The notes: generated by a model from the letters alone, not told the origin. A stretch of 64,000 nucleotides of DNA from Methylobacterium sp. J-067 (GCF_022829465.1 NZ_JAKSXZ010000146.1:620001-684000); one strand, 5' to 3'; shown: positions 7,656-16,562, counted from the first letter of the stretch. Program-made: numbers and translations.

Positions 7656-9329
7656 CTAGAACAGCCCGTCGATCTGGCCGTTCGCGTCCAGCCGGATCGT
7701 GTCGGCCGCCGGGACCTTGGGCAGGCCGGGCATGGTCATGATCTCACCGCAGATCGCCACGATGAAGCCCGCGCCGGCCGACAGGCGGACGTCGCGCACC
7801 GCCACCACGTGGCCCTCGGGGGCGCCCATCAGCGTCGGGTCGGTCGAGAACGAGTACTGCGTCTTGGCCATGCAGATCGGCAGGTGGCCGTAGCCCACCT
7901 TCTCAAAGCCGGCGAGCTTCTGCGCGGCCTTCGATTCGATCTGCACGTCCCCCGCGCCGTAGAGCTTCGTCGCGATGGCGCGGATCTTGTCGGTGAGCTT
8001 CGTCTCGGTCTCGTAGGTGTAGCGGATGGCTTGCGCGCCGCCCTCCGAGAGCTTCACCACCGCGCGGGCCAGTTCCTCGGCGCCCGCGCCGCCATCCGCC
8101 CAGTGCTTGCAGGTGATGGCCTCGACGCCGAGCTTCTCGCTGCACAGCGCCTTCAGCTTGGCGTGCTCGGCATCGGTGTCGGCGTAGAAGTGGTTCACCG
8201 CCACCACCACCGGCAGGCCGAAATTGCGCACGTTGGTGACGTGGCGGGCGAGGTTGGCGAAGCCCTTCTCCAGGGCGTCCACGTTCTCGGAGCCGAGGTC
8301 CTTCTTGTTCACGCCGCCATGCATCTTGAGGGCGCGGACGGTCGCCACGATCACCACCGCCGAGGGGCTGATGCCCGCCTGCCGGCACTTGATGTCGAGG
8401 AACTTCTCCGCCCCGAGATCGGCGCCGAAGCCGGCCTCCGTCACCGTGTAGTCGGCGAGCCGCAGGCCGGCGCGGGTGGCGATCACCGAATTGCAGCCGT
8501 GAGCGATGTTGGCGAAGGGCCCGCCGTGGATCAGCGCCGGGTTACCCTCCAGCGTCTGCACGAGGTTCGGCTGCAGCGCGTCCTTCAGGAGCACCGTCAT
8601 GGCGCCCGTGGCCTTCACGTCCTTGAGGGTCACGAGCTTGCGGTCGCGGGTCTCGGCGATCACGATCCGGCCGAGGCGCTCTTCCAGGTCCTCGAGGTTC
8701 TTGGCGAGGCAGAACACCGCCATCACCTCGGAGGCGACGGTGATGTCGAACCCGTCCTCGCGGGGGAAGCCGTTGGCGACGCCGCCCAGCGACTGGGTGA
8801 TGGCCCGCAGCGCCCGGTCGTTCATGTCCACCACGCGGCGCCAGAAGATGCGGCGCACGTCGATGTTGAGCTCGTTCGCCCAGTAGACGTGGTTGTCGAT
8901 CAGCGCCGCCGCGAGGCTGTGCGCCGAGGTGATGGCGTGGAAGTCGCCGGTGAAGTGCAGGTTGATCTGCTCCATCGGCACGACCTGCGCCTTGCCGCCA
9001 CCGGCCGCGCCGCCCTTCATGCCGAAGCACGGCCCCAGCGAGGGCTCGCGCAGGCAGATCATCGTCTTCTCGCCGATGCGGTTCAGGGCGTCGCCGAGGC
9101 CGACCGTCGTGGTGGTCTTGCCCTCGCCGGCCGGCGTCGGGGAGATGGCGGTGACGAGGACCAGCTTGCCCTCCGGCCGCCCTTCGAGGGACTGGATGAA
9201 GCCGTGGTCGAGCTTGGCGATGTGCTTGCCGTAATTGTGCAGGGCCTCGTCCGGGATGCCGAGCTTCTCGGCGACCTGGGCGATGGGCCTCAGGGTCGCC
9301 GCGCGGGCGATCTCGATATCGGACGGCAT
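7656..9329 (-). CDS. fhs: Formate--tetrahydrofolate ligase
   Basis: This enzyme joins formate and tetrahydrofolate at the cost of ATP to give 10-formyl-THF. In serine-cycle methylotrophs (where the gene is called ftfL) it is the entry of formate carbon into assimilation. Its 557 residues are the length typical of Methylobacterium enzymes. The nucleotide-binding loop TPAGEGKTT (about 65-73) and LREPSLGPCFGMKGGAAGGG are intact, as are FTGDFHAI and the C-terminal GEIMTMPGLPKVPAA. The ATG at 9329 starts MPSDIEIA, the usual N-terminus, and GGAGGGAACGCC lies just upstream. It is monocistronic. A 211-base gap separates it from the TPR gene and probably holds its promoter. Confidence 0.97.
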   Translation of the reverse strand: MPSDIEIARAATLRPIAQVAEKLGIPDEALHNYGKHIAKLDHGFIQSLEGRPEGKLVLVTAISPTPAGEGKTTTTVGLGDALNRIGEKTMICLREPSLGPCFGMKGGAAGGGKAQVVPMEQINLHFTGDFHAITSAHSLAAALIDNHVYWANELNIDVRRIFWRRVVDMNDRALRAITQSLGGVANGFPREDGFDITVASEVMAVFCLAKNLEDLEERLGRIVIAETRDRKLVTLKDVKATGAMTVLLKDALQPNLVQTLEGNPALIHGGPFANIAHGCNSVIATRAGLRLADYTVTEAGFGADLGAEKFLDIKCRQAGISPSAVVIVATVRALKMHGGVNKKDLGSENVDALEKGFANLARHVTNVRNFGLPVVVAVNHFYADTDAEHAKLKALCSEKLGVEAITCKHWADGGAGAEELARAVVKLSEGGAQAIRYTYETETKLTDKIRAIATKLYGAGDVQIESKAAQKLAGFEKVGYGHLPICMAKTQYSFSTDPTLMGAPEGHVVAVRDVRLSAGAGFIVAICGEIMTMPGLPKVPAADTIRLDANGQIDGLF

Positions 9330-9502
9330 GGCGTTCCCTCCCTGTCAGCCGCACGGTGGCCCCCGGCGGACAGGCCCGCGCGGGGTTTGCCGCGCATGGG
9401 GCGGCAGGGTGCGATCGTGGCCGGTAATGTGGACCGAAGCGCCGGGAAATGCGCGCCGATTTTTCTCAAGCGGTGGACAAAAAGGACTTGTCCCCGAGCG
9501 TC

Positions 9503-9532
9503 CCGCCGCCTCCCCGCGCGGAGAGGCGGCGG
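9503..9532 (-). terminator. Strong hairpin downstream of the TPR-protein gene
   Basis: The arms CCGCCGCCTC (9503-9512) and GAGGCGGCGG (9523-9532) pair perfectly over 10 bases around a 10-base GC-rich loop. It begins 9 bases after the stop of the minus-strand TPR gene. The only T-rich stretch (TTTTTG on the minus strand) lies about 20 bases further, after a second small GGAC/GTCC hairpin, so termination may need both or Rho. Confidence 0.55.
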
Positions 9533-9540
9533 CGTGGGGA

Positions 9541-11415
9541 TCAGCCGCCCGTCTTCTTCGGCTTGTCGGCCGAGCCCGGCGCCTCGTGGGGCTGGGGGGC
9601 GCCCTTCGGCAATTCCGGGTTGTCGGGCGAGTGCGGCGCCGCCACGGGGGCCGGCGGGTTCTCGGCGGTGGCGGTGGGCTTGCTCGTCTCCGGCAGGCCG
9701 TCCTTCAGCTTGTCGTTGATCTTGGCGAGATCGTCCGGCTCGGGGTTCAGGTCCTTGGCGTGCTGCCACTGGAACTTGCCCTCGAGGCGGCGGCCGGCGC
9801 GCCAATAGGCGTCGCCGAGGTGGTCGTTGATGGTCGGGTCGCCGGGCTTCAGCTCGACGGCCTTCTCCAGCTCGCGCACCGCGTCGTCCCAGCGGCCAAG
9901 GCGGAAATAGGCCCAGCCCAGGCTGTCGACGATCATGCCGTCGCGGGGAGCGGAATCGGCGGCCTGCTGCAGCAGCTTGAACGCCTCGTCGATGTTCATA
10001 TTCTGGTCGACCCAGGAATAGCCCAGGTAGTTCATTACCTGCGCCTTGGCGGCGGGCTGGCTGTCCGGCACCAGGGAGAGCGCCTTCTTCAGGTCCGCTT
10101 CGGCCTTGGGCCATTGCTTGGCGCGCTCGTAGGCGACGCCGCGGAAGTAGAAGGTCGTCCAGTAGTTCGAGAGCGGCCGGTCGCCGATCAGGTCGATGGC
10201 GCGGGTGTAGCTGGCGGCGGCCTCGTCGTATTGCTTGCGCGCCCGCTGCACGTTGCCGAGCGCGGTAATGACGTCGATGTCGTCGGGATGGGCCTTCATC
10301 GCGGCGGCGAGCTGCGCCACCGCCTCGTCGCTCTTGCCCATCTGCTCTAGGTTGAGGCCGATCTGGATGTCGGAATTGAGCTTCAGTGGCGAGGCCGCCG
10401 GAATCTGCGCGTAGGCCTCGTTGGCCCGCTCGGGCTGCTTCATCCGGTCGAGGGTGTCGGCGAGCGTCAGGCGGGCCAGCGCGTGGTCGGGCGACAGGTA
10501 GAGGGCGAGCCGCAGGTAGATCACGGCGGGCAGTTCGTCGCCCTGGGTCGAGCCGGCCGAGCCGAGGCCGTAGAGCACCTCGGCGGCGCCGTCCTGGGCG
10601 GTGGTGACGAGCTTGCCCAGCGGCTTGCCGGCCTTCAGCTTGTCGAGGGCGTCGCGCACCAGCGGGTGGCGGGGCGAGAGCCGGTCGAAGTCGGTATAGG
10701 CCTGGATCGCCACGTCGGTGTGGCCCATGCTGGCCTCCTGCCGGGCATAGGCGTCCACGATGCGCAGGGTGTTGCGGTCGCCGTCATAGGCGGCCTTGAG
10801 GCGCGCCTCGGCCTCCTTGTCGTCGCCGGTCACGGCGGCGATCAGGCCAGCGTGATAGTCGCGGAACGTGTTGTAGTAGCGCTCACCCCGGAGCTTGGCG
10901 ACGGTGTCGAGGGCCCGCTTGCTGTCGCCCGCGCCGGCATAGGACCACGCGGTCAGCAGGGTGGCGGTGAGGTCGGTGGCCGCGCCCCGGCCGCTGCGCG
11001 AGAAGTTCTGGCGGGCGGCGGCCCATTGGCTCGCCTTGATCTGGCGGACGCCAAGGGAGAGGTTCGCGAGCCCGTTGGTCGGGTCGCGGGCGACGAGCTT
11101 CTCCGCCGTGCGGAAGGCATCCGGCAGGGCGCCGTCGGCGAGCAGGGAGATGAAGGCCCGCTCCACGAGTTCGGCGTTGCGCGGGTCGGCGCGGACGGCC
11201 TCGCGGTAGAAGGTGGCCGCCGCCGTCGTGTCGCGGGCCGCGCCCGCGATGTAGGCCGAGAGGAAGTTGCCCTCGAGGGAGTCGGCCGGCTCGTAATCGC
11301 CCGACGGGACCGAGGCGGTCTCCTTCGGCTGGGCGGCGTTCGCGCCGTGCGGCAAGCCGGTGGCCAGCAGGAGGGCGAGCGCCGAGACGGTGCGGCGGGC
11401 GCGAAGATGGGTCAT
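9541..11415 (-). CDS. Secreted tetratricopeptide-repeat protein
   Basis: The 624-residue protein starts with a signal peptide (MTHLRARRTVSALALLLATG, cleavage after GANA). It is then almost entirely TPR-type helical pairs. Well-formed repeats appear around residues 330-540, for example YLRLALYLSPDHALARLTLA, AMKAHPDDIDVITALGNVQR and AVELKPGDPTINDHLGDAYW. The last 70 residues are Pro/Ala/Lys-rich and disordered. It is likely periplasmic or attached to the outer membrane, serving as a scaffold. The start at 11415 is chosen for the signal peptide and the upstream AGGAG. No enzymatic motif is present. It stands alone, followed by a strong hairpin. Confidence 0.88.
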   Translation of the reverse strand: MTHLRARRTVSALALLLATGLPHGANAAQPKETASVPSGDYEPADSLEGNFLSAYIAGAARDTTAAATFYREAVRADPRNAELVERAFISLLADGALPDAFRTAEKLVARDPTNGLANLSLGVRQIKASQWAAARQNFSRSGRGAATDLTATLLTAWSYAGAGDSKRALDTVAKLRGERYYNTFRDYHAGLIAAVTGDDKEAEARLKAAYDGDRNTLRIVDAYARQEASMGHTDVAIQAYTDFDRLSPRHPLVRDALDKLKAGKPLGKLVTTAQDGAAEVLYGLGSAGSTQGDELPAVIYLRLALYLSPDHALARLTLADTLDRMKQPERANEAYAQIPAASPLKLNSDIQIGLNLEQMGKSDEAVAQLAAAMKAHPDDIDVITALGNVQRARKQYDEAAASYTRAIDLIGDRPLSNYWTTFYFRGVAYERAKQWPKAEADLKKALSLVPDSQPAAKAQVMNYLGYSWVDQNMNIDEAFKLLQQAADSAPRDGMIVDSLGWAYFRLGRWDDAVRELEKAVELKPGDPTINDHLGDAYWRAGRRLEGKFQWQHAKDLNPEPDDLAKINDKLKDGLPETSKPTATAENPPAPVAAPHSPDNPELPKGAPQPHEAPGSADKPKKTGG

Positions 11416-11485
11416 GAACCGTTCCGGCTCCTGAGACGCCGGGCCTGGAAAGGGCCGGCGCCTGAAAACATGCGGGGCGCGTCGC

Positions 11486-11504
11486 CCGGGCGAAAAGCGC
11501 CCGG
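11486..11504. other. Hairpin in the 217-base gap 11416-11632
   Basis: CCGGGCG and CGCCCGG pair perfectly around AAAAG. The gap is otherwise the divergent upstream region of the TPR gene and the DUF3800 gene. No further gene is seen in it. The hairpin may be part of the leader of the TPR transcript. Confidence 0.35.
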
Positions 11505-11561
11505 AGACTGGACTCATCCCGCCACCGCCGCAAGGCGAAAGGATGGCGCGGGGCTCACGGG

Positions 11562-11571
11562 TCCGTCAGGC
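11562..11571. repeat. Left copy of 10-base direct repeat flanking the DUF3800 gene
   Basis: TCCGTCAGGC occurs here and again at 12533-12542, with similarity continuing weakly for about 8 more bases. The right copy covers the stop codon of the flagellar-rod-like gene. The repeats bracket the lower-GC DUF3800 gene and could be an insertion scar. Confidence 0.4.
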
Positions 11572-11632
11572 AGGCGTCAGCAGCCTGTGATCCTTCTTGA
11601 AGCATCCGGTGTCCGGTTATAGGACTTCGGTC

Positions 11633-12418
11633 ATGTATCTGATCTATCTCGATGAGTCGGGCAATACCGGGACTCACAAGGATCCGAACCAACCGATTCA
11701 TCTGATCGCGGCGCTCTGTGTCCACGAATCGAAGATCCGCGCAGTGGAGTCCGCAGTTCGCAGTATCACATGGCAGCATTTTGGGATCGTCACGCTCAGC
11801 AACGGTTTCGAGCTCCACGCAGCGGATCTTTACGGCGGCAATGGTTTTTTCAAGGGAATCAAACCCAAGGATCGGATCACCTGCATCCATGACATTTTGG
11901 ATGCGATTGCAGCCCATGACGCCGTCGTCATCTGGGCTGCTGTCGACAAGATGAAACTCTATTCAAGCCATCATCCCCATCGCATGGCGTTTCTATTCCT
12001 AGTTGAGCGTATCGAGGATTGGCTGGGCCAGGGCAAGGCAGAGCTTGGCCTCCTTGTCGCCGACGAAAACAAAGAAGTCGAACAAAAGTTGATTGACGAC
12101 CTTGAGGTATTTAAGCTCAGCGGCACAGGAATGGGCTGGCGCCCCACACAAATCAGTTCAATCGTCGATTCGATTCACTTCGTACAATCGACGAATAACC
12201 GCCTCATCCAGTGCGTCGATATCGTCGCTTATTTCGCCCTCAAGCATCATCGACAGGAGCAAACGCTCTTGCGCAGCTACCTCGATCTGAAGCCGACGGG
12301 CATTCCGTGGCCGATCTGGCGCGAGGCTCAACTCGATGCGGCTCCATCGAAGAAGGCGATCTGGGATATTGGCCGCAAACTCGAAACGCTGACGGTCGGC
12401 TCGAAGATCTTTCCATAA
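11633..12418 (+). CDS. DUF3800 domain protein on a lower-GC insert
   Basis: The 261-residue protein belongs to the DUF3800 family, which is predicted to have an RNase H-like fold. The family's acidic marks are visible: YLDESGN at residues 5-11, LLVADEN near 142-148, and CVDIVAYFALK near 202-212. Start ATG 11633 gives the family N-terminus MYLIYLDESG. Base composition and codon use differ from the neighbours (many A/T-ending codons such as ATT, GAT, TTT and CAT), a sign of transfer. A 10-base direct repeat flanks it. DUF3800 genes are frequent in mobile and defence-linked accessory regions, but no partner gene is present here and the function is unknown. Confidence 0.88.
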   Translation: MYLIYLDESGNTGTHKDPNQPIHLIAALCVHESKIRAVESAVRSITWQHFGIVTLSNGFELHAADLYGGNGFFKGIKPKDRITCIHDILDAIAAHDAVVIWAAVDKMKLYSSHHPHRMAFLFLVERIEDWLGQGKAELGLLVADENKEVEQKLIDDLEVFKLSGTGMGWRPTQISSIVDSIHFVQSTNNRLIQCVDIVAYFALKHHRQEQTLLRSYLDLKPTGIPWPIWREAQLDAAPSKKAIWDIGRKLETLTVGSKIFP

Positions 12419-12532
12419 GGAGCCAACCGGCGCGCCACTCGGGCGAGGGCGCCGGGGCTCGGTGACCCAAACCCACTGCCGGCTGACAGCAGCAATATGA
12501 GAAGGCTCCACTTCCGAGTCAAACCCGAACGA

Positions 12533-12542
12533 TCCGTCAGGC
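12533..12542. repeat. Right copy of 10-base direct repeat flanking the DUF3800 gene
   Basis: TCCGTCAGGC, identical to 11562-11571. It includes the stop codon of the gene at 12537-12797, so the left copy could be a duplicated end of that gene, as happens on site-specific insertion. Confidence 0.4.
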
Positions 12543-12797
12543 CAGGATGTCGAGGGTCCGTTTGGTCATCGTGTCGGCGGTGCGCGCCACGGCGGCGTTC
12601 AGGGCGAAGCTCGTTCTGGCCTCGATCAGGTCGAGGGCCGTCGCCGAGAGGTCGATTGTCGCGGCCGGCGGCAGCGCGCCGCCGCCCTGGTCCGGCACCG
12701 TTTCGGTTCCCAGCGCGGCGACGCGACCGGCCACGGCGTCCAGCCGCTGGCTCGCCGTATTCATCCCGCCGGTCGCGATCGTCAGGGCATCGGACAT
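12537..12797 (-). CDS. Minimal flagellar-rod-like protein
   Basis: Only 86 residues. The first helix (MSDALTIATGGMNTASQRLD, then AVAGRVAALGTE) resembles the N-terminal segment of FlgB/FlgC-type rod proteins. The last helix (DLIEARTSFALNAAVARTAD, then TMTKRTLDILA) resembles their C-terminal segment. The variable central domain is missing and is replaced by about 15 residues of linker. Such proteins could pack into a rod-like coiled-coil assembly. No other flagellar gene is nearby. The ATG at 12797 follows GAGGTGACG. A longer start at 12848 has no support. Confidence 0.65.
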   Translation of the reverse strand: MSDALTIATGGMNTASQRLDAVAGRVAALGTETVPDQGGGALPPAATIDLSATALDLIEARTSFALNAAVARTADTMTKRTLDILA

Positions 12798-12875
12798 CGT
12801 CACCTCGTGCCCGCGAGGATCGGTGCGAGACGTGAAGATCGCGCGCACCGAATCCGTCGCATTCGAGGGATCGCC

Positions 12876-14549
12876 TCACATGTTCGGGTAGTTCGGCCCG
12901 CCCGGTCCTTCCGGCGTCACCCAGTCGATGTTCTGGTTCGGGTCCTTGATATCGCAGGTCTTGCAGTGGACGCAGTTCTGCGCGTTGATCTGGTAGCGCA
13001 CCCCATCCGAGGCGGAGGCGTCCTCGACCCACTCGTAGACGCCGGCCGGGCAGTAGCGGTTGGACGGGCCGCCGAACACGTCGTGCTCGGAGCGCTTCTG
13101 CAACTCCATGTCCCGGACCTTGAGGTGGGGCGGCTGGTCCTCCTCGTGGTTGGTGTTCGACAGGTAGACCGAGGAGAGCCGGTCGAAGGTCAGCTTGCCG
13201 TCCGGCTTCGGGTAGGTGATCGGTGTCACCTCCGAGAGCGGCTTGAGGCAGGCATGGTCGGGCTTGCCGTGGGAGAGCGTCCCGAACGGCGAGGTACCGA
13301 GGACGCTCGTCGCCCACATGTCGATGCCGCCCAGCCCGATGCCGACCAGCGTGCCGTACTTGGACCAGAGCGGCTTCACGTTGCGCACCGGCTTCAGGTC
13401 CTGCCCGATGGGGCTGTTGCGCCAGCCCCGGTCGTAGGCGGTCAGCTCGTCGCCCTGGCGCCCGGCCTTGAGGGCGTCGGCGATGGCGTCGGCCGCCTGC
13501 ATCCCCGACAGCACCGCGTTGTGCGAGCCCTTGATGCGCGGCACGTTCACGAAGCCCGCCGAGCAGCCCACCAGACAGCCGCCGGGGAAGACGAGCTTCG
13601 GCACCGATTGCCAGCCGCCCTCCATGATCGCCCGCGCGCCGTAGCCGATGCGCTTGGCGCCCTCGAAGGTCTCCGCGATCATCGGGTGGGTCTTGAAGCG
13701 CTGGAACTCCTCGAACGGCGACAGGGTCGGGTTCTCGTAGTTCAGGTGCGTGACGAACCCCACCGAGAGCAGGTGGTCGTCGAAATGGTAGAGCCAGCTT
13801 CCGCCGCCGGCCTTGTTCGGCAGGGGCCAGCCCATCGTGTGCTGGACGAGGCCGGGCTCGAACTTGCCGGGCGCGAGCTGCCACAGCTCCTTCACCCCGA
13901 GCCCGTACTTGAAGTGGTCGCTGTGGGCGTTCAGCCCGTAGCGGGCGATGAGCCCCTTGGTGAGGTTGCCCCGCGCGCCCTCGCCGAACACCGTGTACTT
14001 GCCGCGCAGCTCCATTCCGCGGGTGTAATCGTCGCGCGGCTCGCCCGCTTTGCCGATGCCCAGGTCGCCCGTGGCGATGCCGACCACCGCGCCGGCCTCA
14101 TCGAACAGCACCTCCGAGGCCGGGAAGCCGGGGTAGATCTCGACGCCGAGCGCCTCGGCCTGGGCCCCGAGGTACTTGCAGACGTTCGACAGCGAGCCGA
14201 CGAAATTGCCGTGGTTCGACATCAGCTTGGGGAAGAACAGGTTCGGCAGGGTGATGCCGCTGTTCTTGGTGAGCATCATGAACTCGTCCCGCTCGACGGC
14301 GGTCTTGAGCGGGCGCTCGGGATCGGTGCGCCATTCGGGGAGCAGGGCATCGAGGCCGATCGGGTCCACCACCGCGCCGGACAGGATGTGGGCGCCGACC
14401 TCGGAGCCCTTCTCCACCACGACGACGCTGATCTCCTCACCGATCTCGGCGGCGCGCTGCTTCAGGCGGATGGCGGCCGAGAGACCCGCAGGCCCGGCAC
14501 CGACCACCACCACATCGAAATCCATGCTCTCCCGTTCGGGCAGCGCCAT
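12876..14549 (-). CDS. Electron transfer flavoprotein-ubiquinone oxidoreductase
   Basis: This inner-membrane-associated enzyme passes electrons from reduced ETF to ubiquinone. It has 557 residues, as expected. The N-terminus has the FAD dinucleotide fold VVVVGAGPAGLSAAIRL, followed by the VVVEKGSEVGAHILSGAVVD stretch typical of ETF-QO. The C-terminal 4Fe-4S ligands lie in YCPAGVYEW and QNCVHCKTCDIKDP. The ATG at 14549 is chosen over upstream starts because it gives MALPERESMDFDVVVVG and follows GGAGTGGTGAGG. It diverges from the uracil-DNA glycosylase gene with about 147 bases between. No ETF subunit genes are in the window. Confidence 0.95.
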   Translation of the reverse strand: MALPERESMDFDVVVVGAGPAGLSAAIRLKQRAAEIGEEISVVVVEKGSEVGAHILSGAVVDPIGLDALLPEWRTDPERPLKTAVERDEFMMLTKNSGITLPNLFFPKLMSNHGNFVGSLSNVCKYLGAQAEALGVEIYPGFPASEVLFDEAGAVVGIATGDLGIGKAGEPRDDYTRGMELRGKYTVFGEGARGNLTKGLIARYGLNAHSDHFKYGLGVKELWQLAPGKFEPGLVQHTMGWPLPNKAGGGSWLYHFDDHLLSVGFVTHLNYENPTLSPFEEFQRFKTHPMIAETFEGAKRIGYGARAIMEGGWQSVPKLVFPGGCLVGCSAGFVNVPRIKGSHNAVLSGMQAADAIADALKAGRQGDELTAYDRGWRNSPIGQDLKPVRNVKPLWSKYGTLVGIGLGGIDMWATSVLGTSPFGTLSHGKPDHACLKPLSEVTPITYPKPDGKLTFDRLSSVYLSNTNHEEDQPPHLKVRDMELQKRSEHDVFGGPSNRYCPAGVYEWVEDASASDGVRYQINAQNCVHCKTCDIKDPNQNIDWVTPEGPGGPNYPNM

Positions 14550-14696
14550 CCTCACCACTCCTGATCTTCTTGTGTCAGCTTTGTCTGCCGTCTGAACCGA
14601 TTCCAAGCTAGAAACGCAAGCGCACTTAAGGCAGCACCGCGCCGAGGCCATGGCCGGAACGTTGTCCACAGGCCGGGCCGCCCCCACTTAGAGACG

Positions 14697-15554
14697 ATGC
14701 CGAACCCCGCCGACGCGCAGGCCGACCTCATCGCCATCCTCGACTTCCAGACGGAGGCCGGGGTCGATGTCGCGCTCGACGAAACGCCGCACGACCGCTT
14801 CACCGAAGCCGACGCGCCGGAGCCCGTCCGTGCCCGGCCCGCGCCCCGCCGGGCGGCGGCGCCCGCTCAGGCCCCCTCCCCTCCCCCGCAGGAGGCGCCG
14901 CGCCCCGCGCCCCGCGCCACCTTCGGCCGCGCCGCCTCCGCCGAGCCCGAGGCGGCGGCGGGCGATGCCCGCGCCCGGGCCCGCAACGCCGCGAGCCTGG
15001 AGGAACTGGAGGCGATCCTCGCCGCGTTCGACGCCTGCCCCCTGCGCTTCACCGCCAAGAACCTCGTGTTCGGGGACGGCAATCCGCAGGCGCGGGTGAT
15101 GTTTCTGGGCGAGGCCCCGGGCGCCGACGAGGACCGGATCGGCAAGCCGTTCATGGGCCGCTCCGGCCAGCTCCTCGACAAGATGATGGCGGCCATCGGC
15201 CTCGACCGCAGTTCGGCCTACATCGCCAACGTCGTGCCGTGGCGCCCGCCGGGCAACCGCAACCCGACCCCGCAGGAGGTCGCGACCTGCAAGCCCTTCG
15301 TGGAGCGGCAGATCGAACTGGTCGACCCTGAGCTGATCGTCTGCCTCGGCGCCCCGGCGACGCAGACGCTCACCGGTACCAAGGACGGCATCCTGAAGAC
15401 CCGCGGGCGCGTCTTCCCCTACGCCCTGCCCTCCCGCGAGGCGAAGCTCCTCGCGACGCTGCACCCGGCCTTCCTCCTGCGCCAGCCCCTGCAGAAGCGG
15501 CTCGCGTGGCGGGACTTCCGCGCCGTGCGGGCGGCGCTCGACGGGAAAGCTTGA
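14697..15554 (+). CDS. Uracil-DNA glycosylase, family 4-like
   Basis: The 285-residue protein removes uracil from DNA. A disordered Pro/Ala-rich N-terminal tail of about 95 residues precedes the catalytic domain. Motif A is GEAPGADEDRIGKPFMGRSG and motif B is HPAFLLRQP, both typical of family 4. The iron-sulphur ligands of thermophilic family 4 enzymes are only partly visible: one Cys in FDACPLRF instead of a C-x2-C pair, then Cys in VATCKPF and IVCLGAP. This reduced set appears common in alphaproteobacterial members, from memory. The start at 14697 is the first ATG after the divergent promoter region. A TTGTCCACA sequence lies just upstream at 14662. Confidence 0.88.
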   Translation: MPNPADAQADLIAILDFQTEAGVDVALDETPHDRFTEADAPEPVRARPAPRRAAAPAQAPSPPPQEAPRPAPRATFGRAASAEPEAAAGDARARARNAASLEELEAILAAFDACPLRFTAKNLVFGDGNPQARVMFLGEAPGADEDRIGKPFMGRSGQLLDKMMAAIGLDRSSAYIANVVPWRPPGNRNPTPQEVATCKPFVERQIELVDPELIVCLGAPATQTLTGTKDGILKTRGRVFPYALPSREAKLLATLHPAFLLRQPLQKRLAWRDFRAVRAALDGKA

Positions 15555-15633
15555 CGGTGGGGGCGGAACCGGGTCTCCCCTCCCGCCATTAGACCAGGCC
15601 GGATGCGGCCGGTGCGGCACGGATGGCGGGATC

Positions 15634-16551
15634 ATGCGCTGGGAAGATCTACGGAGCTCCGACAACGTCGAGGACCGGCGTGGTGAAGGTGGTGGCGGCG
15701 GTGGCGGCATGGGCTTCCCCGGCGGCGGCGCCGGCGGGCTCGGCATCGGCGCCATCGTGGTGGTGCTCATCATCAGCTACTTCACGGGCATCAACCCGGC
15801 GATCCTGATGGGCGGCGCCGAGTCGATCACCCGGGGCGGCGGCGGTCAGCGCCAGGAGCAGGCGGACCCGCAGACCCAGGCCAAGCGGCGCCAGGCGCCG
15901 ACCGACGAGAGCGGGCGCTTCGCCTCCAAGATCCTCGGCAACACCGAGGACGTGTGGAGCACGATCCTGCCGCAGCAGACCGGCAAGCAATACACCCCGA
16001 CGACGCTGGTGCTCTACACGGGCGGCACGCGCTCGGGCTGCGGCTCGGCGCAGGCGGCGATGGGGCCGTTCTACTGCCCCCTCGACAAGAAGGTTTACCT
16101 CGACACCGGCTTCTTCAAGGAGATGGCGACGAAGTTCGGCGTGAAGGGCGATTTCGCCTACGCCTACGTCATCGCGCACGAGGTCGGCCACCACGTGCAG
16201 GACGTGCTCGGCATCCTCGGCAAGGTGCAGGCCCGCCAGCAGCAGGCGTCGAGCAAGAGCGAGTCGAACGCCCTCTCGGTCCGCATCGAACTGATGGCCG
16301 ATTGCCTCGCGGGCGTCTGGGCCAAGAACTCGAACGACAAATACGCCGAACTGGACCAGGGCGACATCGACGAGGCCTTGAACGCCGCCGCGCAGATCGG
16401 CGACGACGCCCTGCAGCAGCGCTCGCGCGGCTACGTGGTGCCGGATTCCTTCACCCACGGTTCCTCGGCCCAGCGCCAGCGCTGGTTCACGGCCGGCTAC
16501 AAGAGCGGCCAGACCAAGGCCTGCGACACGTTCCGCACCGCCAACAACTAA
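15634..16551 (+). CDS. ypfJ: Neutral zinc metallopeptidase, YpfJ family
   Basis: The 305-residue protein has a Gly-rich N-terminus (residues 18-40), one membrane segment at about 38-55 (LGIGAIVVVLIISYF), a charged linker, and a zinc-peptidase-like domain. The zinc motif HEVGHHVQDVLG is at about 185-196. Two further marks are CGSAQAAMGPFYCPLDKKVYLD and the downstream ELMADCLAGVWA, where the Glu is the probable third ligand. The catalytic domain would face the periplasm. Substrates of the family are unknown. It follows the glycosylase gene by about 80 bases on the same strand, and it ends at a convergent hairpin. Confidence 0.92.
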   Translation: MRWEDLRSSDNVEDRRGEGGGGGGGMGFPGGGAGGLGIGAIVVVLIISYFTGINPAILMGGAESITRGGGGQRQEQADPQTQAKRRQAPTDESGRFASKILGNTEDVWSTILPQQTGKQYTPTTLVLYTGGTRSGCGSAQAAMGPFYCPLDKKVYLDTGFFKEMATKFGVKGDFAYAYVIAHEVGHHVQDVLGILGKVQARQQQASSKSESNALSVRIELMADCLAGVWAKNSNDKYAELDQGDIDEALNAAAQIGDDALQQRSRGYVVPDSFTHGSSAQRQRWFTAGYKSGQTKACDTFRTANN

Positions 16552-16562
16552 TCGTCTGCGCT

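Noticed and set aside
7608..9719. Very long open frame antisense to the formate-THF ligase gene and beyond
   Set aside because: High GC leaves few stops in shadow frames. The translation is Arg/Gly/His-rich without any family likeness, and the other strand encodes an unambiguous enzyme.
14662..14670. DnaA-box-like TTGTCCACA before the glycosylase gene
   Set aside because: It is a single copy without other boxes or an AT-rich unwinding region, so it does not support an origin.
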